Of a DNA stretch of 64,000 bases, positions 17,701 through 24,738 are shown one piece after another (the stretch's first letter is position 1; every line of letters starts with the position of its first letter). The stretch spans positions 2,326,291-2,390,290 of the forward strand of contig NZ_LT629735.1 of NCBI RefSeq assembly GCF_900104925.1, in the 5' to 3' direction. The stretch is from Opitutus sp. GAS368 (GTDB taxonomy: Bacteria > Verrucomicrobiota > Verrucomicrobiia > Opitutales > Opitutaceae). The translations under genes and the position numbers were made by a program. A model generated the notes under the pieces. That model searched no databases. It was not told where the DNA came from and saw only the letters and a list, made by a program, of their open reading frames with translations.

Positions 17701-18609
17701 ATTCTCGGCGTCGCCATGCGCGAGCTCGGCCTCCCCGCCGCCAGCATCCGGCTGATGACCACCAGCACCGATAAGGTGCCGAACACCTCGGCCACGGCGG
17801 CGTCGAGCGGCGCCGACCTGAACGGCGCGGCGGTGGCGGCGGCGTGCGCCACGCTCCGCGAGCGGCTGCTGCCGGTGGCGGCGGGCCTGCTTTCGGCAGG
17901 TAGGGCGGGGTTTACCGCCGACATGTCGGGCATAAAGCCAGACCTGCAAGAAATAGTTTTCGAAAACGGCGAGGTTTTCGCAAAATCGAACCCGTCGGCC
18001 CGTCTCCCCTTCGCCCAGGTCTGCGCCAAGGCCTACGCGGAGCGCATCAGCCTTTCGTCGACCGGCTACTACAAGACGCCCGGCGTGAAGTGGGACTGGG
18101 TCAAGGCCGAGGGCCGGCCGTTCCACTACTTCGCCTGCGGCGCGGCCGTGGCGGAGGTGGAGGTGGACGGTTTCTCCGGCATGCACCGCGTGCGGCGCGT
18201 GGACATCGTCCATGACGTCGGCGACTCGCTCAACCCCGGCGTGGACCGCGGCCAGATCGAGGGCGGCTTCGTGCAGGGCATGGGCTGGCTCACGCGCGAG
18301 GAACTGCGTTGGGACAAGCAAGGCCGGTTGCTCACGCACAGCGCCAGCACCTACCAGATTCCCGCGTTCAGCGACGCGCCTGTCGAATTCAACGTCACGC
18401 TTTTGCCCCGGGCCGCGCAGTCCAACACCATCCACGGCAGCAAGGCCGTGGGCGAGCCGCCGTTGATGCTGGCGTTCTCGGTGCGCGAGGCGCTGCGCGA
18501 CGCGGTGGCGGCGTTCGGTCCACCCGGCGGCGAGGTGCCGCTGGCCTCGCCCGCGACGGGCGAGGCGATCTTCGCCTCGATTCAGTCGCGGCTGACTGGA
18601 CCGGCATGA
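14716..18609 (+). CDS. xdh: Single-chain xanthine dehydrogenase (XdhA-XdhB fusion)
   Basis: 1297 residues with all three parts in one chain. The two [2Fe-2S] sites are C51/C56/C59/C80 and C123/C126/C158/C160 (CGYCTPG, CRCTGYRP). The FAD domain is about 210-490 (GGNLVTASPIGD), and the molybdopterin domain follows (MGGGFGGKETQG, TAFRGFGGPQGM, catalytic Glu1247 in GSKAVGEPPL). It oxidises hypoxanthine/xanthine to urate. Many bacteria split this into xdhA and xdhB. The ATG at 14716 lies inside the end of the previous gene. Two palindromes are translated within it: residues 178-197, between the Fe-S and FAD domains, and about 1061-1077. Both preserve the frame. Confidence 0.93.
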   Translation: MSTVRPSDPAAPASLDLIVNGRAVSTAGVASTTTLLAWLRANGLTGAKEGCAEGDCGACSVALVDRDAKGKATYRAFNSCIALVPMFAGREIVTVEGLAQCGADKKQLHPVQAAMVEHYGSQCGYCTPGFVVSMFEAYYRDGCKEPWQVSDQLCGNLCRCTGYRPIRDAAVAALAQRNVGSALAPTAPKVGASADPTTDHFAARLQVPVHPPMALNYTAGEAKFFRPTSLPGMFTLLATYPAAQLVAGATEIGVELNKKFKAFPLLISTEGVPELTRITATTEAWHIGAGATLTNVEEVLGHEYPSIAKMLRVFAARQIRNRATLGGNLVTASPIGDSAPVLLTLDASVVLVTAKGERTVPLAEFFTAYRKTVLKPGEIMREIVLPRGGPTRGLTRRVDFLKVSKRRELDISIVAAAFCVDLDAGGIVRKARIAYGGVAAMPLRALKAETALVGKKLNDPAVAHLLHDTFKPIDDARSGADYRRGLVVSLWEKFVSGEQSQAQDADLGFAGDSRWPIEDASRNLRHESAVGHVTGRALYVDDTAQRRKMLDCWPVCAPHAHAKILRRDATKARQALGIHAVLLAEDIPGENNTGPVRHDEPLLAQDEILFHGQMVAWVVGDSLAACRAAAALVEVDYEPLPAIIGLPAAIAAGSYHTEPHALKRGDVATALGTAPARLEGEFEFGGQEHFYLETHAAWAEAGEEGSVLVNSSTQHPSEIQAIVAEVLHVARHKVVVQAPRMGGGFGGKETQGNGFAALVALAAVKTGRPVRVQLDRDLDMKLTGKRHPFHARFSIGHDNDGRLLAAQVELVSDGGWSLDLSTAINDRALFHLDNAYYIPAVHLSGRVAKTNVTSHTAFRGFGGPQGMIVIEEIIDRIARQTGLPPAVVRERNLYHGTGETNRTHYNEDIGDNRIQHIWQQVLAQAEFAKRRTEVDQWNRANPHMKRGLAVTPVKFGISFTLSHYNQAGALVHIYQDGSVQVNHGGTEMGQGLHTKILGVAMRELGLPAASIRLMTTSTDKVPNTSATAASSGADLNGAAVAAACATLRERLLPVAAGLLSAGRAGFTADMSGIKPDLQEIVFENGEVFAKSNPSARLPFAQVCAKAYAERISLSSTGYYKTPGVKWDWVKAEGRPFHYFACGAAVAEVEVDGFSGMHRVRRVDIVHDVGDSLNPGVDRGQIEGGFVQGMGWLTREELRWDKQGRLLTHSASTYQIPAFSDAPVEFNVTLLPRAAQSNTIHGSKAVGEPPLMLAFSVREALRDAVAAFGPPGGEVPLASPATGEAIFASIQSRLTGPA
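15249..15306. repeat. Perfect 25-bp inverted repeat inside xdh
   Basis: Arms 15249-15273 and 15282-15306 are exact inverted copies (25 of 25), beginning TGTAGGGTCGGCGCTTGCGC, with an 8-base loop. It is translated as an Ala/Pro/Gly-rich linker between the iron-sulfur and FAD domains. Its GTAGGGTCGGC arm resembles other GTAGGG-type elements in the window (8031). Confidence 0.95.
17896..17947. repeat. Imperfect palindrome inside the molybdenum domain of xdh
   Basis: GCAGGTAGGGCGGGGTTTAC at the left and GTCGGGCATAAAGCCAGACC at the right pair imperfectly around a short centre. The right arm's CGGGCATAAAGCC resembles the CGGGGCATAAAGCCCC found at 61381 and 63814. The following ~55 bases are also lower in GC than the rest of the gene. 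Confidence 0.65.
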
Positions 18610-19157
18610 AGGCGTTGGATCGTTTCATCCAGCAGTGGCGGATGCGTCAGGCGATGCGGTTCATCCCGGCCGGCACCCGGGTCATCGACATCGGCGCGCA
18701 TGAAGGCGAACTTTTCCAAGCCCTGGGCGACCGGCTGATCCGCGGGTTTGGCATTGAGCCGCTGCGAAAGACGGTGCTGGACGCGCCCAAGTTCACGATT
18801 ATCCCCGGGTTCTTCCCGGCGGCACGGCCGGCGGAGGGCGGCTGGGATGCGGTAACGATGCTGGCCGTGTTGGAGCACGTGCCGACGAAGGAGCAGCAGG
18901 CGCTCGCGACAGCCTGTCATGAGCTGCTCAAGCCCGGCGGCCGGGTGATCATCACGGTGCCGGCGAAAACGGTGGACCACATCCTGGCGGTGCTGCGCTT
19001 CCTGCGGTTGATCGACGGCATGTCGCTGGAGGAGCATTACGGCTTCGAGCCGGCGGACACGGAGCGGATCTTTGCCGCGCCGCGGTTCCGGCTGTTGCAC
19101 CGGTCGAGGTTTCAGGGCGGGCTCAACCACCTGTTCGTATTCGAACGGACCGGTTGA
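18606..19157 (+). CDS. SAM-dependent methyltransferase (class I)
   Basis: 183 residues. The start overlaps the xdh stop (ATGA), so it ends the purine operon. A Rossmann methyltransferase fold is visible: motif I VIDIGAHEGEL (~25-35), post-I acidic FGIEPL, motif IV LAVLEHVPTKEQQ and the LLKPGGRVIITVP strand. The type-11-like pattern does not reveal the substrate. Its position suggests a minor role in purine catabolism or simple read-through. It converges with xdhC, only seven bases apart. Confidence 0.82.
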   Translation: MKALDRFIQQWRMRQAMRFIPAGTRVIDIGAHEGELFQALGDRLIRGFGIEPLRKTVLDAPKFTIIPGFFPAARPAEGGWDAVTMLAVLEHVPTKEQQALATACHELLKPGGRVIITVPAKTVDHILAVLRFLRLIDGMSLEEHYGFEPADTERIFAAPRFRLLHRSRFQGGLNHLFVFERTG

Positions 19158-19164
19158 CGACGGG

Positions 19165-19968
19165 TTATTTTGCCCCGGCGCGCAATCGGTCCCGCTCGGT
19201 CAGGAGCTGGGCGGCGATGCTCAGGGCGATCTCGCGCGGGTCGTTGCTGCCGAAGGACAGGCCGACGGGACAGTGGAATTCCTTCGCGCGCTTGGCGGGC
19301 AGGCCGGCGGCAATGAGCTCTTTCCGGAGCACCTCCGCCTTGGCTTCGCTGCCGATGACGCCAACGAAGGGAAAGTGCCGCTCGGCGAGCGCGCGCTGCA
19401 GCACGGGGCGGTCGGAAGCGTGGCCCTGGGTCAGGCAGAGCAGGAAAGCGTGGTCGGGCATCGTCGGCACCAGGCCGGCCGGCTCGGCGGCTTCGACGTA
19501 GCGGGCGTTGCGGGCCCGCGGCAGCTTGTCGAGCCACTCCCGGCGCGGGTCGACGACGGTCAGCTGGCAGTCGAGTGGGGCGAGCACGGGCACGAGCGCC
19601 TGGACGACATGGCCGGCGCCGAAGACCCAGACGGGCCACGCCGCGCCGGCACCGCCGCCGGCGTGCGGCTCGAAATAAAGTTTCACCGAGCCGCCGCACG
19701 TCATGCCGACATCGGTCCTGAGCGTCCAGTTGACGAAGCGCGGTGCGGCCGTGGCCCCGGCGAGCATTGCCTGTGCGACGCCGATGGCCTTGGCCTCGAC
19801 CTTGCCGCCGCCGACGGTGCCGGTGTGCAGGCCGGCGGCGGTGACGAGCATCTTGGCCCCGGTGTCCTGGGGCGTGCTGCCGAGCGACTCGGTGAGGATG
19901 ACGAGCACGAACGCCGTGCCCTCGCGCCCGAGGGCGGCCAGTTGTTCATAGAAGCCGGCGTCGTTCAT
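19165..19968 (-). CDS. xdhC: XdhC family molybdenum-cofactor insertion protein
   Basis: 267 residues. The N-terminal XdhC/CoxI domain has TESLGSTPQDTGAKMLV and GTVGGGKVEAKA; the C-terminal Rossmann part has WVFGAGHVVQALVP and GVIGSEAKAEVLRKEL. The family binds sulfurated molybdenum cofactor and inserts it into xanthine dehydrogenase. It sits on the opposite strand just after the purine operon, consistent with serving the Xdh at 14716. ATG 19968 gives the usual start. Confidence 0.92.
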   Translation of the reverse strand: MNDAGFYEQLAALGREGTAFVLVILTESLGSTPQDTGAKMLVTAAGLHTGTVGGGKVEAKAIGVAQAMLAGATAAPRFVNWTLRTDVGMTCGGSVKLYFEPHAGGGAGAAWPVWVFGAGHVVQALVPVLAPLDCQLTVVDPRREWLDKLPRARNARYVEAAEPAGLVPTMPDHAFLLCLTQGHASDRPVLQRALAERHFPFVGVIGSEAKAEVLRKELIAAGLPAKRAKEFHCPVGLSFGSNDPREIALSIAAQLLTERDRLRAGAK

Positions 19969-20008
19969 ACCGGCATGGTGGCGGCGGCGCGGAGCCGCGC
20001 AAGCCCGC

Positions 20009-20641
20009 TCAACCCTTGAACGAGGTGCGGCGCCACTCCTGCCAGCGTTCGCGGCCGGCGAACATGGGCACGGAGTCGTTGACGGGCGAATCCTTCACCA
20101 GGAGGAAATAACGGGCGAACAGCTCGTCGGCCGTGCCCCAGGCGAAGCCGTAGGGCGGCCCTTCCGAGAGCACCGGCTTCTGGTAGTAGAAATAGCCGAG
20201 CAGCGCGCCCTGGTATTTCAGCAGGCTGGCCATGCGGGCGCGGTAGACCTCGCGCCGTTCCGGCAGCAGCGCGCAGAGAAAGGCGCGCTCGTAGACATAG
20301 TCGAACGAGTTGGGCGCGAAATCGTGGCTGAAGAAATCCCCGAGGATGATGCGGCTGGCCAGCGCGGTGCCGTTGAGCCGGCGGGCGCGCTCGACGGCGC
20401 CGGGCGCGAAGTCGATCGCCGTCACGTCGTAGCCGGCCTGGCTGAACGCCTTGATCTCGTGGCCGAGGCCGCAGCCGGGGATGAGCACCTTGCCGCGGGC
20501 CTGCGGGTTGGAGCCGGTGTCCTTGCGCTTGAGAAATTCCCGCAGATCGGCCGGCACGCCGTCGAAATCCCAAGGCGTGTTCGCGCTGAGATAGCGCGAA
20601 CTCCAGAACTCGGGATGACTGGGAGGGATGTCTTCCAACAT
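20009..20641 (-). CDS. Thiopurine/thiol methyltransferase-family protein
   Basis: 210 residues. SHPEFWSSRYLSANTPWDF near the N-terminus is the TPMT-family entry motif, followed by the SAM-binding loop KVLIPGCGLGHEIKAFSQ and the acidic VTAIDFAPGAVERAR. DYVYERAFLCALLPERR corresponds to motif IV. The family S-methylates thiols, tellurite/selenite or halides; the true substrate cannot be told. 40 bases separate it from xdhC downstream. Confidence 0.85.
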   Translation of the reverse strand: MLEDIPPSHPEFWSSRYLSANTPWDFDGVPADLREFLKRKDTGSNPQARGKVLIPGCGLGHEIKAFSQAGYDVTAIDFAPGAVERARRLNGTALASRIILGDFFSHDFAPNSFDYVYERAFLCALLPERREVYRARMASLLKYQGALLGYFYYQKPVLSEGPPYGFAWGTADELFARYFLLVKDSPVNDSVPMFAGRERWQEWRRTSFKG

Positions 20642-20685
20642 GGCGACGGGACAGGGGGAAGGACAGACGGCCGGTTCCGGCGCGG

Positions 20686-21324
20686 TTAGTCAAGTCCGAC
20701 CAGCGTGACGTGGCGCAGCTCGAAGGGCGTGCCCTCGAACTGGAACCCGATTTTACCTCCATGTAACGAGCAGCCCGTGATCCGGTTTTGCCGCACGCCG
20801 TTGACCATGACCTCGATCGTGTCGCCCCGGCAGATGACGTCGCACGTGTTCCACTCGCCGGCGGGCTTTTCGCTGTCGGGGGCGGTATACCCCTTGATGG
20901 CGGTCGCCGCGCCGGGGACGCTCGTGAGCGGTTCGGCAAAGGTGGCGCCGGCCATGGGCAGGAGGTCGCCGACGAACTTGTTCTTCATCTGCACCTGGTA
21001 GCAAAGCGGCCACACGCGATCCCTGGGGCCGGAGCTGATGTGCACGAGCACGCCGCTGTTGCCCGGCTTGCCCGGCCAGCGCCATTCGGCATGCAGGCGG
21101 TAGTTCGAATAGGCCGCCGTGGTGGCGATGAAGCCCACCGGCTGGCCGGTCGCGGCGATGACGCCGTCGGGCCGGACCGTGCAGACCGTGGCGATGGCGG
21201 TGGCCGGGTTGGTCGTGAATTCCCAGCCGGCGAGGTCGCGGCCGTCAAAGAGTTCGCGGGGCTCGGCCGCGGGCGCCGGGGCGGCCAGTGTCAGGGTGGC
21301 AAGAACGGCAACAAGGCAACGCAT
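20686..21324 (-). CDS. Secreted DUF1080 (3-keto-disaccharide hydrolase-like) protein
   Basis: 212 residues from ATG 21324, with signal peptide MRCLVAVLATLTLAAPAPA. A single jelly-roll domain shows ELFDGRDLAGWEF, YRLHAEWRWPGKPGNSGVLVH, VWPLCYQVQMKNKFVGDL, PAGEWNTCDVICRGDTIEVMVNG and GKIGFQFEG, the consecutive marks of DUF1080. Members are exported and abundant in Verrucomicrobiota and Planctomycetota; some cleave 3-keto-glycosides. The substrate is unknown. Upstream longer in-frame sequence is shadow translation. Confidence 0.9.
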   Translation of the reverse strand: MRCLVAVLATLTLAAPAPAAEPRELFDGRDLAGWEFTTNPATAIATVCTVRPDGVIAATGQPVGFIATTAAYSNYRLHAEWRWPGKPGNSGVLVHISSGPRDRVWPLCYQVQMKNKFVGDLLPMAGATFAEPLTSVPGAATAIKGYTAPDSEKPAGEWNTCDVICRGDTIEVMVNGVRQNRITGCSLHGGKIGFQFEGTPFELRHVTLVGLD

Positions 21325-21383
21325 GCCTTCGTCCCTAGCAGGTGGTCGGTGATTTGCAAGGGGACGGAGTCCCGGCTTGGGCC

Positions 21384-21424
21384 GGTTGACACCGTGCGGC
21401 GCTTGCGGCGCACGGTGGCCAACC
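21384..21424. repeat. Hairpin in the gap between DUF1080 and the phosphoesterase gene
   Basis: GGTTGACACCGTGC and GCACGGTGGCCAACC pair around GGCGCTTGCGGC. The 133-base gap holds nothing else recognisable. No T-run follows on the minus strand, so it is more likely a dispersed element than a terminator. Confidence 0.55.
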
Positions 21425-21457
21425 TTCTGAAGCGTGCCGGATTCGCGGCCGCCCGCC

Positions 21458-23983
21458 TCAATCGTCGTCCCGGTCCGTCCTGGCGCGGGCCTTGAAAAAG
21501 GCGGCACGGACCGGCGCGGGCATGGGCGAGCCGGCGCCCTTGACGGAACGCCAGACGATTTCATTGAGCGCGATGTCATCGGCGCGGTCGGCCTCGCGAA
21601 AATCCATGCGGGCCGATTCCTTCGCGCCCCAGCCGCCGGCCGGGTTGCGCTCGTTCAGGTCGACCTGGGCCGGGCGGGCGGTGAAAGGGGTCGGATCGGG
21701 GGTCGCGGTGAAGGCGGCGTGCATCGGCGCGGCCGCGGCGTCGAATTGCGACATGGGCTGCAACCCGAGGATCAGTTCGATCGTGCGGAGCACGCTGGTG
21801 GTGGAATAGAGCGTCGAATCGACCGAGTGACGGGCGGTGTAGGGGCTGATGACCAGACACGGACTGCGATGCGCGTCGACGTGGTCGGGGCCGTTTTGTG
21901 CGTCGTCCTCCAGCACAAAGATGGCGGTATCGGTCCAGAACTTCGAATGGCTGACCGCGTCGACCAGCCGGCCAAGGGCGAGGTCGTTGTCGGCGACGAG
22001 GGCCCGGGGGGTGAGGGCGCCGGCGAGCGTGCCGGAAGTATGGTCGTTGCCGAGGCGCACGACCTGCAGGCGCGGCATGTCGCCCCGGGCTTCGAACCGC
22101 TGCAGCTCGGCGATGAAGCGTTCGGCACGCTTCACATCGGGGTAGTCGAGATCGAAGCCGCGGTAGAGCGGGTCGATGTGCTCGCGCAGCACGGGGAGGG
22201 AGGGCCGGGCGGGATCGGTGGCCCGGCGGCCGTTGAACACGAATTCGCCGTAGCTGCGGTAGCTGACTCCGGCCTGCGCAGCCTGGTCCCAGAGGTAGCC
22301 GCGTTCGGGCGCGGCGATGGCGTAGGCTCCCTCGCTCGGGTAGCCGATCTTATTGCGCTGGTTGTGGCCGTAATTGAGCGGCCAGGTCTTCTCGACGAAG
22401 TCGCTGGCATAGGCCCCCATCGACCACTCGTGGCCGTCGGCCGAGACCTCGCCGTCGGCATAAAAATTATCCAGCAGCACGAATTCACGGGCGAGCGCAT
22501 GGTGGTTGGGCGTGACAGACTCGGGAAACAGGCAGAGTTGCGGTGCGCCGTTGCCCCCGGGCAGGTCGCCCAGCATCTGGTCGTAGGTGCGGTTCTCCTT
22601 CACCACGTAGATGACGTGCCGGACCGGCGACGCCTCGCCGGGCGCGGCAGGCACCGGGCTCCCGGCGGGCCTAGCGGACGTCGCGACGGGCTGGGTAGCG
22701 AGAACCTCCCGGGTCCAGGCGCCAAACACCGCGGTCCGCCGGTCGGCCGCGGGCAGCGCGATGAGGCTGACGGTGCCCTTGAAGAGGCTGCCGATGTAGT
22801 CCTGCAGGTTGCGTGGCCGCGGGTCCCCCGGAAACGGGCCCGCGGGGTTGGCGGCGGAGATCACGCCCTTGCCGTTGGCGACGACGAGCGTGCGGCCGTC
22901 GGCGCTCACGCGCACGCTGGTCGGAAACCAGCCGACCGGGACAAGGCCGAGTGAAACCGTCCGGCGGGCCGCGGAAACGTCGAAGACGGCCACGCAGTTG
23001 TTGTTGGCGTTGGCCACGAAGAGCAGATGGCCGTCGGGGGAGAGCGCGAGGCTGTTGGGCATCGAGCCCGGCAGGGCCCCGGGGGTGGGCGAGGTAGACA
23101 ACGTTTCGAGCACGCGGCCGTCGGCCGGGTCGAGGATGCTCACCGTGTTGGTGTTGGCCTCGGCCACGAAGAGGCGGCCGTCGGCGGAGAGGGCCATTTC
23201 ATTCGGGTGCGGGCCGACGGGCCAGCGGGCGAGTTCGGCGCCGCTCTTCGCGTCCAGCACGAGCACGGCGGCGCGGCCCCACAGGCTGACATAGAGGCGG
23301 CCGCGCGACGGATCGGGCAGGCAAGCATACGGGAACGGTGCATCGGTCGCATCGGAAGGTTGCCACCGCGGCCCCTCGGGGTCGGTGACTGAAACTGGCG
23401 CCGCCGTGGCGAGGGAGACCGACCAGACGGGCTGGCCCGAGGCCGCCTCAAGCTTGTCCACCCGCTGGCCCCAGCCTTCGGCGACATAAAGCGCCCCCGT
23501 TTTGTCGGTAGCGAGCCCGACCGGCACGCCGGTTTCCTTCTCAGGTCGCACGCGGAAATCCGCCGGAGACGAAAGCAGCCCGTCGGCAAAGGCAAAGACA
23601 TGGACGGTCTCGAGCGTGGCGCCGCTGGCGTAGAGGTGCTGGCCGTCGGCGGACCAGGCGAGCCCATAAAACGATTCGTCGAGCGCGACTTGGGAAACTT
23701 GCCGGCCGGAGGCCAGGTCGAGGAGGCGGATCTCATGCTGCGAATACCCGCAGTGCAGCACGGCCGCAAAACGTCCGCCGGGATGGAGGGCGAGGTTGAC
23801 CGGAAAATCACCGACGACCACCTGGCGGCCGGCTGGGCGCAACGACCACTGGTTGGGCAGCAGCACCGAGCCATCGCGCTGCAATCCCGGCAGCATGACC
23901 GGCGGCCGGGGCTCCGCGCCGGCCGTGGCGCCCCAGCCAAGCCCGGCGACAAGCGCCAGCACGCAGCCGTCACGAAATCTCAT
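21458..23983 (-). CDS. Secreted beta-propeller plus phosphoesterase-domain protein
   Basis: 841 residues from ATG 23983, with signal peptide. Residues ~30-430 are YVTN/YncE-like propeller blades (VNLALHPGGRFAAVL, GLAWSADGQHLYASG, NEMALSADGRLFVAEANTN, SLALSPDGHLLFVANANNN). From ~470 a PF04185-like phosphoesterase domain follows: RHVIYVVKENRTYDQMLGD, NFYADGEVSADGHEWS, FVLEDDAQNGPDHVDAHRSP. The Asp/His sets in these motifs fit the alkaline-phosphatase-like metal site. Such fusions are common in Acidobacteriota and Verrucomicrobiota and have no defined substrate. The gene is likely monocistronic. Confidence 0.87.
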   Translation of the reverse strand: MRFRDGCVLALVAGLGWGATAGAEPRPPVMLPGLQRDGSVLLPNQWSLRPAGRQVVVGDFPVNLALHPGGRFAAVLHCGYSQHEIRLLDLASGRQVSQVALDESFYGLAWSADGQHLYASGATLETVHVFAFADGLLSSPADFRVRPEKETGVPVGLATDKTGALYVAEGWGQRVDKLEAASGQPVWSVSLATAAPVSVTDPEGPRWQPSDATDAPFPYACLPDPSRGRLYVSLWGRAAVLVLDAKSGAELARWPVGPHPNEMALSADGRLFVAEANTNTVSILDPADGRVLETLSTSPTPGALPGSMPNSLALSPDGHLLFVANANNNCVAVFDVSAARRTVSLGLVPVGWFPTSVRVSADGRTLVVANGKGVISAANPAGPFPGDPRPRNLQDYIGSLFKGTVSLIALPAADRRTAVFGAWTREVLATQPVATSARPAGSPVPAAPGEASPVRHVIYVVKENRTYDQMLGDLPGGNGAPQLCLFPESVTPNHHALAREFVLLDNFYADGEVSADGHEWSMGAYASDFVEKTWPLNYGHNQRNKIGYPSEGAYAIAAPERGYLWDQAAQAGVSYRSYGEFVFNGRRATDPARPSLPVLREHIDPLYRGFDLDYPDVKRAERFIAELQRFEARGDMPRLQVVRLGNDHTSGTLAGALTPRALVADNDLALGRLVDAVSHSKFWTDTAIFVLEDDAQNGPDHVDAHRSPCLVISPYTARHSVDSTLYSTTSVLRTIELILGLQPMSQFDAAAAPMHAAFTATPDPTPFTARPAQVDLNERNPAGGWGAKESARMDFREADRADDIALNEIVWRSVKGAGSPMPAPVRAAFFKARARTDRDDD

Positions 23984-24094
23984 GTGGGCAGCATGGCCGC
24001 GCCACCGGCCAAGACAAGCGGCGACAGGTGACGATCTGGCGAAGGCCCGGGCCAACCAAGACAAGGAGCGGGATCGGGCATCCCGCCCGGCAGT

Positions 24095-24649
24095 TCAGAT
24101 CAGGCCGAGCTTCATTTTGCCCTCTTCGCTGATCATGGACTGGTTCCAGGCCGGCTCCCAGGTGATGCGAACGTCGGCGGTGCTGACGCCGGGGACGAGC
24201 AGGATTTTGCCCTTGGCATCCTCGGCGATGGCCGGGCCCATGCCGCAGCCGGGCGCGGTGAGCGTCATGGCGACGTCCACCTTGAAGCCGCCGTCGTCGG
24301 CCTTGCCGACGTCCATCGAATAGACGAGGCCGAGGTCGACGATGTTCACGGGAATCTCGGGGTCGAAAACCTTGCGCAGCTGGTCCCAGATCGCCTCGGG
24401 GTCGGGCGCGCCATCGGCCAGCGTGGCCGCGGTGACGGTCTGCACGGCGACGGTCTCGCCGATGGCGTCGGCGTCCTTGCCGTCGAGGCGGTAGAGGCCG
24501 GTCGAGGTCTGGATGGTATAGCTGCCGCCGAGCACCTGGTGGATGAAGACGGTGTCGCCGGCGAACAGCGTCTGCTTGTCGCCGCTGGGGATCTGCGTGA
24601 CGGTGACCTCGCGGGTCAGGGCGCGGTCGCGTTTGTCGGTGGTGCTCAT
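24095..24649 (-). CDS. sufT: Fe-S assembly protein SufT (MIP18/DUF59 domain)
   Basis: 184 residues. An N-terminal SufT-specific part (IPSGDKQTLFAGDTVFIHQVLGGSYTIQT) is followed by the MIP18 domain from ~95 (IWDQLRKVFDPEIPVNIVDLGLVYSM) with the reactive Cys in LTAPGCGMG. SufT proteins help mature [4Fe-4S] proteins. It is the last gene of the suf operon, separated from sufD by a palindrome of family C. Confidence 0.9.
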   Translation of the reverse strand: MSTTDKRDRALTREVTVTQIPSGDKQTLFAGDTVFIHQVLGGSYTIQTSTGLYRLDGKDADAIGETVAVQTVTAATLADGAPDPEAIWDQLRKVFDPEIPVNIVDLGLVYSMDVGKADDGGFKVDVAMTLTAPGCGMGPAIAEDAKGKILLVPGVSTADVRITWEPAWNQSMISEEGKMKLGLI

Positions 24650-24663
24650 GGGAAATGAATTTT

Positions 24664-24733
24664 ACCGCGGATTACGCGGATAAAACACGGATGAAGGCAG
24701 AAGTTATCCGCGTTCATCCGCGCCATCCGCGGA
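24664..24733. repeat. Palindromic element (family C) between sufD and sufT
   Basis: Left arm ACCGCGGATTACGCGGATAA and right arm ATCCGCGTTCATCCGCGCCA... are inverted copies. Same family as 10332-10409. It occupies nearly the whole 89-base gap. Confidence 0.85.
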
Positions 24734-24738
24734 GAATC

